Part shown: positions 41,700 through 50,303 of the stretch, piece after piece
Numbering within the stretch: position 1 is the first letter of the stretch
How the letters are laid out: each line of letters begins with the position of its first letter
Assembly (NCBI GenBank): GCA_023898765.1
Contig: CP060238.1
Coordinates: 992,001 to 1,056,000 of the forward strand
DNA: 64,000 nucleotides
From: Rhodospirillales bacterium
GTDB taxonomy: Bacteria; Pseudomonadota; Alphaproteobacteria; Micavibrionales; Micavibrionaceae
Reading direction: 5' to 3'
Program-made: the position numbers and the translations under genes
The notes under the pieces: model-generated
Seen by the model: the letters and a program-made list of their open reading frames with translations, nothing else
Databases searched by the model: none
Told to the model about the DNA's origin: nothing

Positions 41700-43296
41700 G
41701 GTTCAGGGCGGCCTCCAGAAGCGTTTTTGTGTAATCTTCTTTGGGCGCGTGAAAAATATCCGCCGCCCTGCCGCTTTCGACGATGCGCCCGTTTTGCATG
41801 ACGATGAGGTCGTGTGCCATGGCCCGGATAACCCGCAGGTCGTGGCTGATAAACATGTAGGCAAGGTTGTGCCTGCCCTGAAGTTCGCGCAGCAGGTCGA
41901 TGATTTCCGCCTGAACGGACACGTCCAGCGCGGAGGTGGGTTCGTCCAGCACCACAAATTTCGGATGCAAAACCATCGCCCGCGCGATCGCGATGCGCTG
42001 GCGCTGTCCGCCGGAAAATTCGTGAGGATAGCGGTGGCGGGTCCCGGGGTCGAGATGCACATCCTTCAGGGCCTCTGTCACAAGATCGTCGCGGTCCGCG
42101 CTGCCCAGCTCTTTCCGGTGGACCTTGAGGCCCTCCCCGACGATATTCGCGATGCTCATTCGCGGCGACAGTGCGCTGAAAGGGTCCTGAAAGACGATTT
42201 GCATGTCCGCGCGCAGCGGGGTCATTTGCCCGCGGGTGCAGGTGGAAATGTCCCGCCCTTCGAACGCGATCTGTCCCGTGCCGCCCAGAAGACGCAAAAG
42301 CGCAAAGCCAAGCGTCGATTTTCCGGAGCCGGATTCGCCGACCACGCCGAGCGTATGTCCCGATTTGATCTCGACATCCACGCCGTCAACGGCCTTCACC
42401 CAGTCCGTTGTCTTGCCCCAAAAAGATTTTTTGCGGGGAAAGTGGACTTTAATATTGCGTCCCTTCATGATCGTTTTGGCATTGTTTTTCGGCGCGGAGA
42501 TTTCGCCGCGCGGCTGCGCGTTCAGGAGCTTTTTGGCGTAGTCGTGTTTTGGCCCGGAGAATAATTTTTTCGCAGGTTCCTGTTCGACAATTTTCCCGTC
42601 TTTCATCACGCAGACATAATCTGCAAATTTTTCAACGATGGACAGGTCGTGCGTAATCATCAGCATCGCCATGCCCAGATCTTTTTGAAGCTGTTCCAGA
42701 AGCTCCAGAATTTCAGCCTGTACAGTGACATCCAGCGCCGTTGTGGGCTCGTCGGCGATCAGGAGGTCAGGATTATTGGCCAAAGCCATGGCGATCATCA
42801 CGCGCTGGCGCTGCCCGCCGGAAAGCTCGTGCGGGTAGGCCCCGAGGCGCTGCTTCATCTGCGGAAGCTGCACCAGATCGAGGAGTTCCAGGACGCGCGC
42901 ACGGGCCGCCTTTTCATCCATTTTCCGGTGCAGGCGCAGGACTTCGCCGATTTGCCGCTCAATGACATGCAGCGGATTAAGGGCCGTCATCGGTTCCTGA
43001 AAGATCATTCCGATCCGGGAGCCGCGAATGGTACGCATGAAAGAATCCGGCCTGCCTACCAGTTCTTCCCCGTTGAACAGGATGGAAGAGTCCGGCGTGT
43101 GCGAGGCCAGCGGATAGGGCAAAAGCTGCATTACCGAAAGGGCCGTGACCGATTTCCCCGAACCGCTCTCCCCGACCAGCGCGAGCGTCTGTCCCGTCTC
43201 AATCGAAAAAGAAACATCCTCCACGGCGCGGACGATGCCGTCCATGCCTTTAAAATCGACACACAGATTTTTGATCTGGAGAAGGGGAAGAGTCAT
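41659..43296 (-). CDS. yejF: oligopeptide ABC transporter ATPase, YejF-type
   Basis: A 545-residue protein with two complete ABC cassettes in one chain. The first has Walker A GESGSGKSV and signature SGGQRQRVMIAMAL; the second has Walker A GESGSGKST, signature SGGQRQRIAIARAM and Walker B VVLDEPTSALD. A fused double ATPase is characteristic of YejF, partner of YejA/B/E in uptake of oligopeptides and microcin C. The matching yejB and yejE lie 4-8 kb upstream on the same strand, with the arg genes in between. Confidence 0.92.
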   Translation of the reverse strand: MTLPLLQIKNLCVDFKGMDGIVRAVEDVSFSIETGQTLALVGESGSGKSVTALSVMQLLPYPLASHTPDSSILFNGEELVGRPDSFMRTIRGSRIGMIFQEPMTALNPLHVIERQIGEVLRLHRKMDEKAARARVLELLDLVQLPQMKQRLGAYPHELSGGQRQRVMIAMALANNPDLLIADEPTTALDVTVQAEILELLEQLQKDLGMAMLMITHDLSIVEKFADYVCVMKDGKIVEQEPAKKLFSGPKHDYAKKLLNAQPRGEISAPKNNAKTIMKGRNIKVHFPRKKSFWGKTTDWVKAVDGVDVEIKSGHTLGVVGESGSGKSTLGFALLRLLGGTGQIAFEGRDISTCTRGQMTPLRADMQIVFQDPFSALSPRMSIANIVGEGLKVHRKELGSADRDDLVTEALKDVHLDPGTRHRYPHEFSGGQRQRIAIARAMVLHPKFVVLDEPTSALDVSVQAEIIDLLRELQGRHNLAYMFISHDLRVIRAMAHDLIVMQNGRIVESGRAADIFHAPKEDYTKTLLEAALNLKTRQAAAGNRRA

Positions 43297-43390
43297 TTTA
43301 TTTTTATATCCTGCGGCTCTTTCGCGCCTTCAACGGGGAGAACGATTTCCCCTTTTTCTGTTGTCCTGTCCGCCCTGCGCAGGGAAGGCA

Positions 43391-44590
43391 TTACAAATCC
43401 CCCTTCCGGATGACATGCGCGATTTTTTCGACGGCTTCGTCCGCTTCCTCCTTTTTCATGATGAGGGGGGGAGTCAGGCGCAGGGATTTCGCGCCGGCCT
43501 GTGTGGTCATAAGGCCGTTTTCCAGCAGGGCGTTCATCAGTTTTCCAATGTCATAGACCGTATCGATGCCGATCATCAGGCCCAGGCCGCGGATATCCTC
43601 GATCGAGTTGGTGTCCTTTTGAAGCTGCTCAAGGGAAGCTTTCAGGTGCTTGCCCGTTTCCACGACGTTCTGGAGAAAAGCGGGCTGCCGGATCTGGTTG
43701 ATAGTATGCATGGCAATGGACGTGGCAAGCGGGTTTCCGGCATAGGTGGAGCCGTGATCTCCATATTTGAACACGCCTGAAATGCTTCCCCGCGCCACGA
43801 AGGCCCCGACAGGGAATCCGTTCCCCATGCCTTTGGCCAGAGTCATGATATCCGGTTCCACGCCGAAATGTTCGTAGGCGAACAGCGTGCCCAGACGTCC
43901 CATCCCGACCTGGATCTCGTCAAAGATCAGGATGATTTTATTTTCGTCACAGATATGGCGCAGCTGCGCTAAAAACTCTTTATCGGCGGGAAGGACGCCG
44001 CCTTCCCCCTGTACGGGTTCCACCAGAATGGCGCAGGTTTTATCGGAAACAAGCTTTCGGACGCTTTCGATATCGTTGAAGGTCGCAAAATGAATGCCCG
44101 GCAGGTAGGGGGCGAATTCCGGCTGGCTTTTGCTTTTGTACGTGCAGCTTACCGCGCCGTAGGTGCGGCCGTGGAAGGAATTGTCAAAGGTGATGATCTC
44201 TTTGCACGATTCCCCCTTGTTTAAATGCGCCCATTTGCGCGCGAGTTTTAACGATCCTTCAACAGCTTCGGCGCCGGAATTGGTAAAAAAGACCTGATCG
44301 GCAAAACTGTGCTCAATCAGAAGCTCCGCGCATTCGATCTTCGGGACAGACTGGAAAGAGCCGGGAGAGATAATAAATTTGTTCAGCTGGTCGATGGCGG
44401 TTTTTGTGTATTCCGTGTTTCCGTGGCCGAGCGAAGCCACAGCGATGCCTGCCGCGCAGTCCAGATATTTCTTGCCTTCAATGTCGTAAAGGTAACATCC
44501 TTCCCCATGATCCAGAATGGCGTTCTTGATGTCGTATAACGGCATAATGGCTTTGGCGGCGCGGTCTTTCCAATCCTGCGTTTTGTTCAT
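43391..44590 (-). CDS. argD: acetylornithine aminotransferase
   Basis: A 399-residue class-III PLP aminotransferase of arginine biosynthesis. Motifs are YLDCAAGIAVASLGHGN, FTNSGAEAVEGSLKLAR, FHGRTYGAVSCT, ILIFDEIQVGMGRLG and the PLP lysine in TLAKGMGNGFPVGA. It catalyses N-acetylglutamate semialdehyde to N-acetylornithine, and often succinyldiaminopimelate transamination too. Overlaps the end of argB by 4 bp, giving the order argC-argB-argD. Confidence 0.92.
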   Translation of the reverse strand: MNKTQDWKDRAAKAIMPLYDIKNAILDHGEGCYLYDIEGKKYLDCAAGIAVASLGHGNTEYTKTAIDQLNKFIISPGSFQSVPKIECAELLIEHSFADQVFFTNSGAEAVEGSLKLARKWAHLNKGESCKEIITFDNSFHGRTYGAVSCTYKSKSQPEFAPYLPGIHFATFNDIESVRKLVSDKTCAILVEPVQGEGGVLPADKEFLAQLRHICDENKIILIFDEIQVGMGRLGTLFAYEHFGVEPDIMTLAKGMGNGFPVGAFVARGSISGVFKYGDHGSTYAGNPLATSIAMHTINQIRQPAFLQNVVETGKHLKASLEQLQKDTNSIEDIRGLGLMIGIDTVYDIGKLMNALLENGLMTTQAGAKSLRLTPPLIMKKEEADEAVEKIAHVIRKGDL

Positions 44591-45465
44591 CTGTCTTCTC
44601 CTTTTGAAATCTCTTCTGCCTCGTAACGTTCTTTTTCTCTGCGGCGTACGATCATCGTGCCGGCCCCCGAGGAAGTATAAATTTCTTCCCTCAGGACATC
44701 TTTGTGAAATCCGTTTAAAATATGCACCCGTTTGACGCCCGATCTCAAGGCTTCAATGCAGCTTTCCAGCTTTACGCGCATGCCGCCGGTGACGGTTCCG
44801 TCTTCAATAAGCCCTTCCAGCTCATGGGCGCTCAGGACAGAAGCGACCTTTCCTTTGATTTTAACACCGTCCACATCGGTCAAGAGCACAAGTTTAGAGG
44901 CCTTCAGGCTCACGGCCAGTGCGATGGCGACATTATCCGCATTGATGTTCAGGCTGGTTCCTTCTTCCATGATGCCCAGGCAGGGGCAGGCGGCAAAAGA
45001 AACCGATTGAAAAAATTTCCCGATCTCTTTTTTGTGAACGTCTGTAATTTCACCGTCAAAGCGGATGGTTTTATCCAGTTTGGGGCGGCGGCGGACGCCG
45101 ACCCAGTCCGGCGGCAGGGCATTCAGTCCGTACCCGTTCAAACCGACGTCCTTCATGGTTTCAAGGAGCCTGAATCCCAAATCGCCGGCGAGTGTTTTTT
45201 TGACCAGTAGGATATCTTCTTTTGATGTGATCCGCCGCCCGTTAATTTTTTTTGGAGTCCTTCCGGCTTCCGTCAGGGCTTCGTCAATGGCTTCTCCGGC
45301 TCCGTAAATCAGTAAAATTTTAACGCCGTCTTTTGTAAGGGCCTGAATATTTTCCAGCAGGTTCCGGCGGGCCTTTTTATCTGTGATAATGCGGCCGCTG
45401 GCCTTGATAATAAAAAGCTGCCCTTTGAAACGCTGGCGGTAGAATTTTTTGACGGATTTAATCAT
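44587..45465 (-). CDS. argB: acetylglutamate kinase, divergent
   Basis: A 292-residue amino-acid kinase for the second step of arginine synthesis. The fold is clear (RLLETMKDVGLNGYGLNALP, SLNINADNVAIALAVSLKAS, LVLLTDVDGVK and GGMRVKLESCIEAL). The phosphate-binding loops are unusual: the usual K-x-G-G near residue 21 is KASG, and the usual HGGG near 54 is YGAG. The family is well supported by the rest and by the operon, but activity should not be taken as certain. About 18 basic residues precede the first strand. It sits 12 bp after argC and overlaps argD. Confidence 0.85.
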   Translation of the reverse strand: MIKSVKKFYRQRFKGQLFIIKASGRIITDKKARRNLLENIQALTKDGVKILLIYGAGEAIDEALTEAGRTPKKINGRRITSKEDILLVKKTLAGDLGFRLLETMKDVGLNGYGLNALPPDWVGVRRRPKLDKTIRFDGEITDVHKKEIGKFFQSVSFAACPCLGIMEEGTSLNINADNVAIALAVSLKASKLVLLTDVDGVKIKGKVASVLSAHELEGLIEDGTVTGGMRVKLESCIEALRSGVKRVHILNGFHKDVLREEIYTSSGAGTMIVRRREKERYEAEEISKGEDR

Positions 45466-45477
45466 CGTTCAGGGTTC

Positions 45478-46476
45478 CTAGGGGTAAACCGGGCTGTCAA
45501 AGTCCAGCCCGGACGTTTCATCGAAGCCGAACATAAGATTCATGTTTTGGACGGCGGTGCCCGAAGCCCCGCGCAAAAGATTGTCCAGCGCGCCTTGCGC
45601 AATGATGGTGCCGCGATTGCCTTCACTGTAGCTTAAATCAATAAAGTTTGTACTCACAACATTGGTCATTTCCACCTTGTCGACGAGGCGGACAAAAGGG
45701 TGTCCGTCGAAAACGGACAGGTCCGGCGCTGCTTCCGTTTGTATAAATCCATTGGCAAAGATGCCGCGCAGGAAAGGGCCGACTGTCGGCGTAAAATTCA
45801 GCGCGGTTTCTTTGAGGCCGCTGGTGGCCAGAATTTCCGGCGTATGGCGGTGTTCGTTGATGAGGTAGGAACGGATGTTGCCAGAGAGCGCCGGATGGTC
45901 GATCGGATCGCGGGGCGCCCGTCCGCCGCCGGAGGTGCCGGAAATGGCGATCACATCCGCGCCGCTCATTTTTCCTTTCAGCGGGAAGAGGAGGAGTTGC
46001 ACCAGCAGCGCAAAGCAGCCCGGATTAGCCACCGCCTCCGCTTTTCTAATCTCGTCCCGGTAAATTTCTGGCAGGCCATACACAAATTGCCCGTTCAGAA
46101 GTTCTGGATGCTGATGCTCCGTATGGTAGTAACGCGCATAAGTCTGCGCATCGCCGAGCCGGAAATCGGCGGAAAAATCAACGAGTTTTGTCTTGCCGAG
46201 AAAGGTTGGCGCGACTTCCTGCGCGGCCTTGTGAGGGAGGCAAAGGAACACGACATCACTTTCCTTTGCAACCGTTTCATGGTCGGTATTGGTAATGGTG
46301 AGGCCTTTTATGTGCGAGAGCCTTGGAAAAACCTCTCCCAGATTTGTGCCTTCATGCTGGCGGGAGACCAGATATTGAATTTCCACATGGGGATGCTGGA
46401 TCAGGCAACGAAGAAGCTCCGTGCCTGTGAAACCTGTTACGCCGATGACCGACGCCTTAATTTTTGGATGTGCCAT
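45478..46476 (-). CDS. argC: N-acetyl-gamma-glutamyl-phosphate reductase
   Basis: A 332-residue NADP-dependent reductase for the third step of arginine synthesis. Signs are IGVTGFTGTELLRCLIQHPH (nucleotide loop), the catalytic Cys in ANPGCFALLVQLLLFPLKGK, SGTSGGGRAP and the late HRHTPEI motif. It is first in argC-argB-argD. Upstream at 46512-46608 lie a terminator and a short Arg-rich ORF that may form an attenuator. Confidence 0.94.
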   Translation of the reverse strand: MAHPKIKASVIGVTGFTGTELLRCLIQHPHVEIQYLVSRQHEGTNLGEVFPRLSHIKGLTITNTDHETVAKESDVVFLCLPHKAAQEVAPTFLGKTKLVDFSADFRLGDAQTYARYYHTEHQHPELLNGQFVYGLPEIYRDEIRKAEAVANPGCFALLVQLLLFPLKGKMSGADVIAISGTSGGGRAPRDPIDHPALSGNIRSYLINEHRHTPEILATSGLKETALNFTPTVGPFLRGIFANGFIQTEAAPDLSVFDGHPFVRLVDKVEMTNVVSTNFIDLSYSEGNRGTIIAQGALDNLLRGASGTAVQNMNLMFGFDETSGLDFDSPVYP

Positions 46477-46511
46477 GATGCGGATATAAATTGTTGTTAA
46501 AGAAAAGAGAT

Positions 46512-46535
46512 AAAAATTTCCGGCGCCACCGGAAA
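46512..46535 (-). terminator. intrinsic terminator ahead of argC
   Basis: On the minus strand a 7-bp stem (TTTCCGG / CCGGAAA) with loop TGGCG is followed by TTTTT. It ends 35 bp before the argC ATG, so it either terminates the macro-domain gene transcript or acts as an attenuator in the arg leader. Confidence 0.8.
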
Positions 46536-46542
46536 CGGCAGA

Positions 46543-46608
46543 TTAGCGCATACGTCGCTCGTATGAAAGGGGCCGTAAAAACTCGTATATGATGTCTCTC
46601 TGTGGCAT
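46543..46608 (-). CDS. putative Arg-rich leader peptide of argCBD
   Basis: A 21-codon ORF (ATG at 46608, TAA at 46543-46545) that is too short to be listed by length. It begins MPQRDIIYEF and ends YERRMR, with five Arg codons out of 21 (AGA, CGG, CGA, CGT, CGC), three of them in the last four codons. Seven bases after the stop begins the terminator at 46535. Arg codons stacked next to a terminator ahead of an Arg biosynthetic operon is the classic layout of ribosome-mediated attenuation. A TTGACA-N17-TTTACA promoter would place transcription start at or within a base or two of this ATG, giving a leaderless message. Confidence 0.45.
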   Translation of the reverse strand: MPQRDIIYEFLRPLSYERRMR

Positions 46609-46615
46609 CCGCCTA

Positions 46616-46644
46616 TGTAAAGGGACAAAGGGGCGCCGTGTCAA
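46616..46644 (-). promoter_or_regulatory. putative promoter of the arg leader
   Basis: TTGACA (46639-46644), exact match to the -35 consensus, is separated by 17 bp from TTTACA (46616-46621). The -10 matches only three of six positions. The -35 overlaps the stop codon of the macro-domain gene. Confidence 0.45.
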
Positions 46645-47138
46645 GCGGCTTTCAGGGATTCCTTCGCCTTTTCGCCTTTGTGATAGGTGGTATAGACAAA
46701 GACGGGGATATCCAGATCGCCCAGCGTCTGGTGGATGAGGGGGGCGACATCCGCCCAGTCCAGTCCGCCGACACCGGTCGCCAGACGCGGCAGGGCCAGA
46801 GAAGAAATATTCTCTTCTTCAATGATTTTCCGCAAATCTTTGAGCGCGCTATGGATATATTTTTCCTTGGCTTTGCCGGGATGGGAGTTTTCATCCTTCG
46901 GCGGCTCCTGCACCATCAGGTTGATAATGATTTTGCCCTCTGCTCCGGCCCAGAGCCATGCGCTGCCCGGTTTCGGGTTTTGCTGGTGGCAGTAATGACG
47001 AAAATCCCTGGCCATGGCGGGAAAGTGTTCGCGCAGAGCCATGGCCAGTCCCTGATTGAAATGGTCGTGCGGGGCGATGCCGTGGGCCATGGCCTGCGCC
47101 TGAGACAGGAGGATATCACCGGAAACTTCTTTTATCAT
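46641..47138 (-). CDS. macro-domain (ADP-ribose-binding) protein
   Basis: A 165-residue single macro domain. GDILLSQAQAMAHGIAPHDH at the N-terminus replaces the usual GDIT..DAIVN start, IINLMVQEPP follows, and the late LALPRLATGVGGLDWADVAP is the ligand-binding loop typical of the TARG1/ALC1-like group. Such proteins bind or hydrolyse ADP-ribose or remove it from proteins or DNA. The ATG at 47138 is preferred over an in-frame TTG at 47180 inside yejE. It follows yejE by 16 bp and is followed by the arg leader. No ADP-ribosyltransferase is visible nearby. Confidence 0.82.
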   Translation of the reverse strand: MIKEVSGDILLSQAQAMAHGIAPHDHFNQGLAMALREHFPAMARDFRHYCHQQNPKPGSAWLWAGAEGKIIINLMVQEPPKDENSHPGKAKEKYIHSALKDLRKIIEEENISSLALPRLATGVGGLDWADVAPLIHQTLGDLDIPVFVYTTYHKGEKAKESLKAA

Positions 47139-47154
47139 GGGGGTTCTCTTTCTG

Positions 47155-48189
47155 TTAGAGGTTTGTTTTTCGGGGATCAAAGGCGTCGCGCACGGCTTCG
47201 CCGATGAAGGTCAAAAGGGAAAGCATCAGGGCAAGGCTGACGAAGGCCGATATGCCGAGCCATGGCGCCTGCAGGTTGTTTTTGCCCTGCGCCAGTAGTT
47301 CTCCTAGAGACGCCGAGCCGGGCGGCAGGCCGAGCCCCAGGAAGTCCAGCGACGTCAGGGCCGTGATGGAGCCTGTCAAAATAAAGGGCATTAAGGTCAG
47401 TGTGGCCACCATCGCATTGGGCAGGACATGGCGGCGCATGATGGTCAGGTTGGAAACGCCCAGCGCGTTGGCCGCCTTCACATAGTCGAAATTGCGGGTG
47501 CGCAGGAATTCGGCCCGCACCACATCGACCAGCGACACCCACGAAAAAAGGAGCAAAATCGCCAGCAGGGTCCAAAAGCCCGGAATGAACATCGCCGAAA
47601 AGATAATCAGGATGTAAAGCGAGGGCAGGGACGACCAGACTTCGATCACACGCTGCATGAACAGGTCCAGACGCCCCCCGTAATAGCCCTGAAAAGCGCC
47701 TGCGGTAATGCCGATGAGGGAACTGACGAGAGTCAGGGTCAGGCCGAACAGAACGGAAATCCGGAAGCCGTAAATCACGCGCGCCGCGACATCGCGGCCC
47801 TGATCGTCGGTGCCGAAGATATTTTCGCGCGTCGGCGCTGACGGGGCAGGGGTGGGCAGGTTATAGTTAATGGTGTCGTAGGAAAACCGGATGGGCGGCC
47901 AGAGAATCCAGCCCTTTGCCTCGATCAGTTCTTTCACGTAGGCGTCGCGATAGTCCGTTTCGGTTTCGAAATCCCCGCCGAAAACGGTTTCCGGGTAATT
48001 CGTCAGGACAGGCACATAAAAGGAATTTTCATACCGGACGAGCAAAGGCTTGTCGTTCGAGATGAACTCCGCCCCCAGCCCGGTGAGCAGAAGTCCCAGA
48101 AAAATCCAGAAGGACCAGAAACCACGTTTATTGGCGCGAAACTGGGAAAGGCGTCGGCGTGTGATGGGTGAAAGAGTCATGGTCTTCAT
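47155..48189 (-). CDS. yejE: oligopeptide ABC permease, YejE-type
   Basis: A 344-residue inner-membrane permease. SPITRRRLSQFRANKRGFWS is the cytoplasmic start; six membrane helices and the coupling motif EFLRTRNFDYVKAANALGVS (EAA loop) identify a binding-protein-dependent permease. ATGs at 48189 and 48180 are both possible, and a TTG at 48201 is not needed. It would pair with YejB (48675-49781) and YejF (41659-43296). A repeat element lies immediately upstream. Confidence 0.9.
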   Translation of the reverse strand: MKTMTLSPITRRRLSQFRANKRGFWSFWIFLGLLLTGLGAEFISNDKPLLVRYENSFYVPVLTNYPETVFGGDFETETDYRDAYVKELIEAKGWILWPPIRFSYDTINYNLPTPAPSAPTRENIFGTDDQGRDVAARVIYGFRISVLFGLTLTLVSSLIGITAGAFQGYYGGRLDLFMQRVIEVWSSLPSLYILIIFSAMFIPGFWTLLAILLLFSWVSLVDVVRAEFLRTRNFDYVKAANALGVSNLTIMRRHVLPNAMVATLTLMPFILTGSITALTSLDFLGLGLPPGSASLGELLAQGKNNLQAPWLGISAFVSLALMLSLLTFIGEAVRDAFDPRKTNL

Positions 48190-48227
48190 TCTAACCGCCA
48201 AGACACCAAGACACCAAGTTTCTTTTT

Positions 48228-48315
48228 CGTCATTGCGAGGAGCGTCAGCGACGCGGCAATCCAGAATCTATCCCTTATATGACTCTGGATTGCTTCGCAT
48301 GCGCTCGCGATGACG
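48228..48315. repeat. palindromic CATTGCGAGG element
   Basis: An 88-bp inverted repeat: CGTCATTGCGAGGAGCGTCA and GCGGCAATCCAGA on one side, TCTGGATTGCTTCGCATGCG and TCGCGATGACG on the other, with a 15-base AT-rich centre. It lies between yejE and the small gene 48321-48596 and belongs to the family at 19.8, 24.9 and 60.9 kb. Confidence 0.85.
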
Positions 48316-48320
48316 ATGTC

Positions 48321-48596
48321 TTAATGAATACTCGCGCTGCCGGTGCCGGTTTTTTGGATCAGAGACAGGCGGGCGCTCTGGTCTTCTGAAAGGGGGGAGA
48401 CGTTATCGTTTCCGATTTTTTGCGAAGCCAGCGTCTCTAGTTTTCCCTGAAGGCCGTTCAGTTCGTCCGTCGCGCTCATAAGGGTTTCATGCAAAAGGAG
48501 CTTTAATTCCTGTTCGTTATCTTCGGAAATACGCCCCTCTTTGCGGATGCGGTCCCGCAGATTTTTAAGTTTGTCCTGAATAGCCTTGAAATCCAT
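48321..48596 (-). CDS. small helical protein between yejB and yejE
   Basis: A 91-residue charged, helical protein (MDFKAIQDKLKNLRDRIRKE, then ISEDNEQELKLLLHETLMSA) likely to form a coiled coil. No membrane segment or family recognised. It breaks the yejB-yejE pair. Its start is 78 bp after the yejB stop. The last part is Ser/Thr-rich. Confidence 0.6.
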   Translation of the reverse strand: MDFKAIQDKLKNLRDRIRKEGRISEDNEQELKLLLHETLMSATDELNGLQGKLETLASQKIGNDNVSPLSEDQSARLSLIQKTGTGSASIH

Positions 48597-48674
48597 GAGT
48601 GATACGCCTTGTAGCCTGTCTGTTTCCGGGTGCGGGCAAGATAGGCGAGTTGCGTTATTCTGTCAAATAAAAAC

Positions 48675-49781
48675 TTAAACCGTGCGCGCTTCGAAATCGA
48701 TGCGCGGGTCCACCTTCACATAGACGATATCCCGGATCAGGGTCATAATCAGCCCCATCAGGGCGAAGATATAGAGCGTCCCCAGAACAACCGGATAATC
48801 GCGGTTAATGACGCTCTCATAGCCCAGCAGGCCCAGCCCGTCGAGGGAGAAGATAACTTCGATCAAAAGGGAGCCGGTAAAGAAGATTGCCAGAAAGGCG
48901 CTCGGGAATCCGGCAATCACGATCAGCATGGCGTTGCGGAAGACATGCCCGTACAAAACCTGCTTTTCTTCGAGCCCCTTCGCGCGGGCGGTGAGGACGT
49001 ATTGCTTGTTGATTTCGTCCAGAAAGGAGTTCTTGGTCAGCATGGTCAGGCCCGCAAAGCCGCTGATGACCATCGCGGCCACAGGCAGGACCATATGCCA
49101 GGCGTAATCCAGCGCGAGGCGGGGGAAGCTCATCTCCTGCCAGCCGTCCGATACGAGGCCGCGCAAGGGGAACAGGTCAAAATACCGTCCGCCCGCAAAC
49201 AGGATAATCAGCAGGATCGCAAACATGAAAGAAGGAATGGCATAACCGATAAAGACGGCGGCGGATGTCCAGATGTCAAAGGACTGTCCGTCTTTGACCG
49301 CCTTCCTGATGCCCAGCGGAATAGAGATCAGGTAGATGATGAGGGTCGACCACAGTCCCAGCGAAATGGACACCGGCATTTTTTCCAGCACCAGTGAAAT
49401 CACGGAAACGTCGCGGTAGTAGCTTTGCCCCAGATCGAATCGCATATAGTTCCAGACCATCCGGACGAAACGTTCGTGGGCGGGTTTGTCGAAACCGTAA
49501 AGCGCCTCCAGTTCGGCGATAAATTCGGGGTCCAGCCCCTGCGCGCCGCGATATTTGCTGCTCTGGCCCGTGGACTGGGCGGCGGCCCCCACGGCCATAT
49601 CCCCGCCGCCGCTGCCGCCGCCGAAGCGGGCCGTGGCTTCCACGCCGTGGCCCTGAAGCTGCGCGATCATGCGCTCGACCGGGCCGCCGGGGACGAATTG
49701 CACCACTACAAACGAGATCAGCATAATCCCGAGCAGGGTCGGGATCATCAGCAGGAGGCGGCGAAGGATGTAACTGCTCAT
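48675..49781 (-). CDS. yejB: oligopeptide ABC permease, YejB-type
   Basis: A 368-residue inner-membrane permease. The DppB/YejB start (YILRRLLLMIPTLLGIMLIS, then FVVVQFVPGGPVERMI) is followed by a Gly-rich periplasmic insert near 53-70 (ARFGGGSGGGDMAV), the remaining helices and a coupling loop NKQYVLTARAKGLEEKQV. Forms the channel with YejE. Upstream lies a 520-bp gap with repeats, which suggests its own promoter rather than read-through from yejA. Confidence 0.9.
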   Translation of the reverse strand: MSSYILRRLLLMIPTLLGIMLISFVVVQFVPGGPVERMIAQLQGHGVEATARFGGGSGGGDMAVGAAAQSTGQSSKYRGAQGLDPEFIAELEALYGFDKPAHERFVRMVWNYMRFDLGQSYYRDVSVISLVLEKMPVSISLGLWSTLIIYLISIPLGIRKAVKDGQSFDIWTSAAVFIGYAIPSFMFAILLIILFAGGRYFDLFPLRGLVSDGWQEMSFPRLALDYAWHMVLPVAAMVISGFAGLTMLTKNSFLDEINKQYVLTARAKGLEEKQVLYGHVFRNAMLIVIAGFPSAFLAIFFTGSLLIEVIFSLDGLGLLGYESVINRDYPVVLGTLYIFALMGLIMTLIRDIVYVKVDPRIDFEARTV

Positions 49782-50303
49782 GAGGGCATTCTACCCATGA
49801 ATGGCCGTGAATACACATGAATATTTTTTGTCCGTGGCTGTGCAGTTAGAGCGTTCATCGCTTAAGGCCGGTTCCATCCTGTCATTTCCGAGCGCAGCGA
49901 AGAATCTCATCGTAGATGCAGGTTATACCTTAAAAGACGTTGAGAACCGGATTTTAACACGAAGGGCACAAAGGACATGAAGTCCGCGAATAAAACGTCA
50001 TCAAATTATACGGGTTCAGATATATTGCTTAAGAGCCCGGGCATCGCAAAAACCAGTAAATCGTTTTTACCACGAAGCTTGCGAAGAAACACGAAGTCGT
50101 TGCTTGAAAAAGAAAAACTTCGTGAAACTTCATATCCTTTGTGGTCTTCGTGTTAAAAACTCAAAACAATCAACATGTCCGATTTTTAACGGGAACGGCT
50201 ATAACGGGCGGGCGTGACAACGGCAGTTATAATTAAAAGCTTGAAATTTTTTAAATATTATGAAAAAACATGCTTTCGATAACCGAAAAGACGGACATTT
50301 GAT
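49782..50303. repeat. repeat-rich gap with a decayed TAGAGC copy
   Basis: No gene supported in these 522 bp. From 49847 to about 49905 lies a decayed TAGAGC element: TAGAGCGTTCATCG is intact, followed by TGTCATTTCCGAGCGCAGCG and then unrelated sequence. At 49955-49983 and 50073-50158 are ACACGAAGGGCACAAAGGAC and ACGAAGCTTGCGAAGAAACA type units with reverse-complement partners near 50120-50155. The last 120 bp are AT-rich and probably hold the promoter of 50304-50969. Confidence 0.7.
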
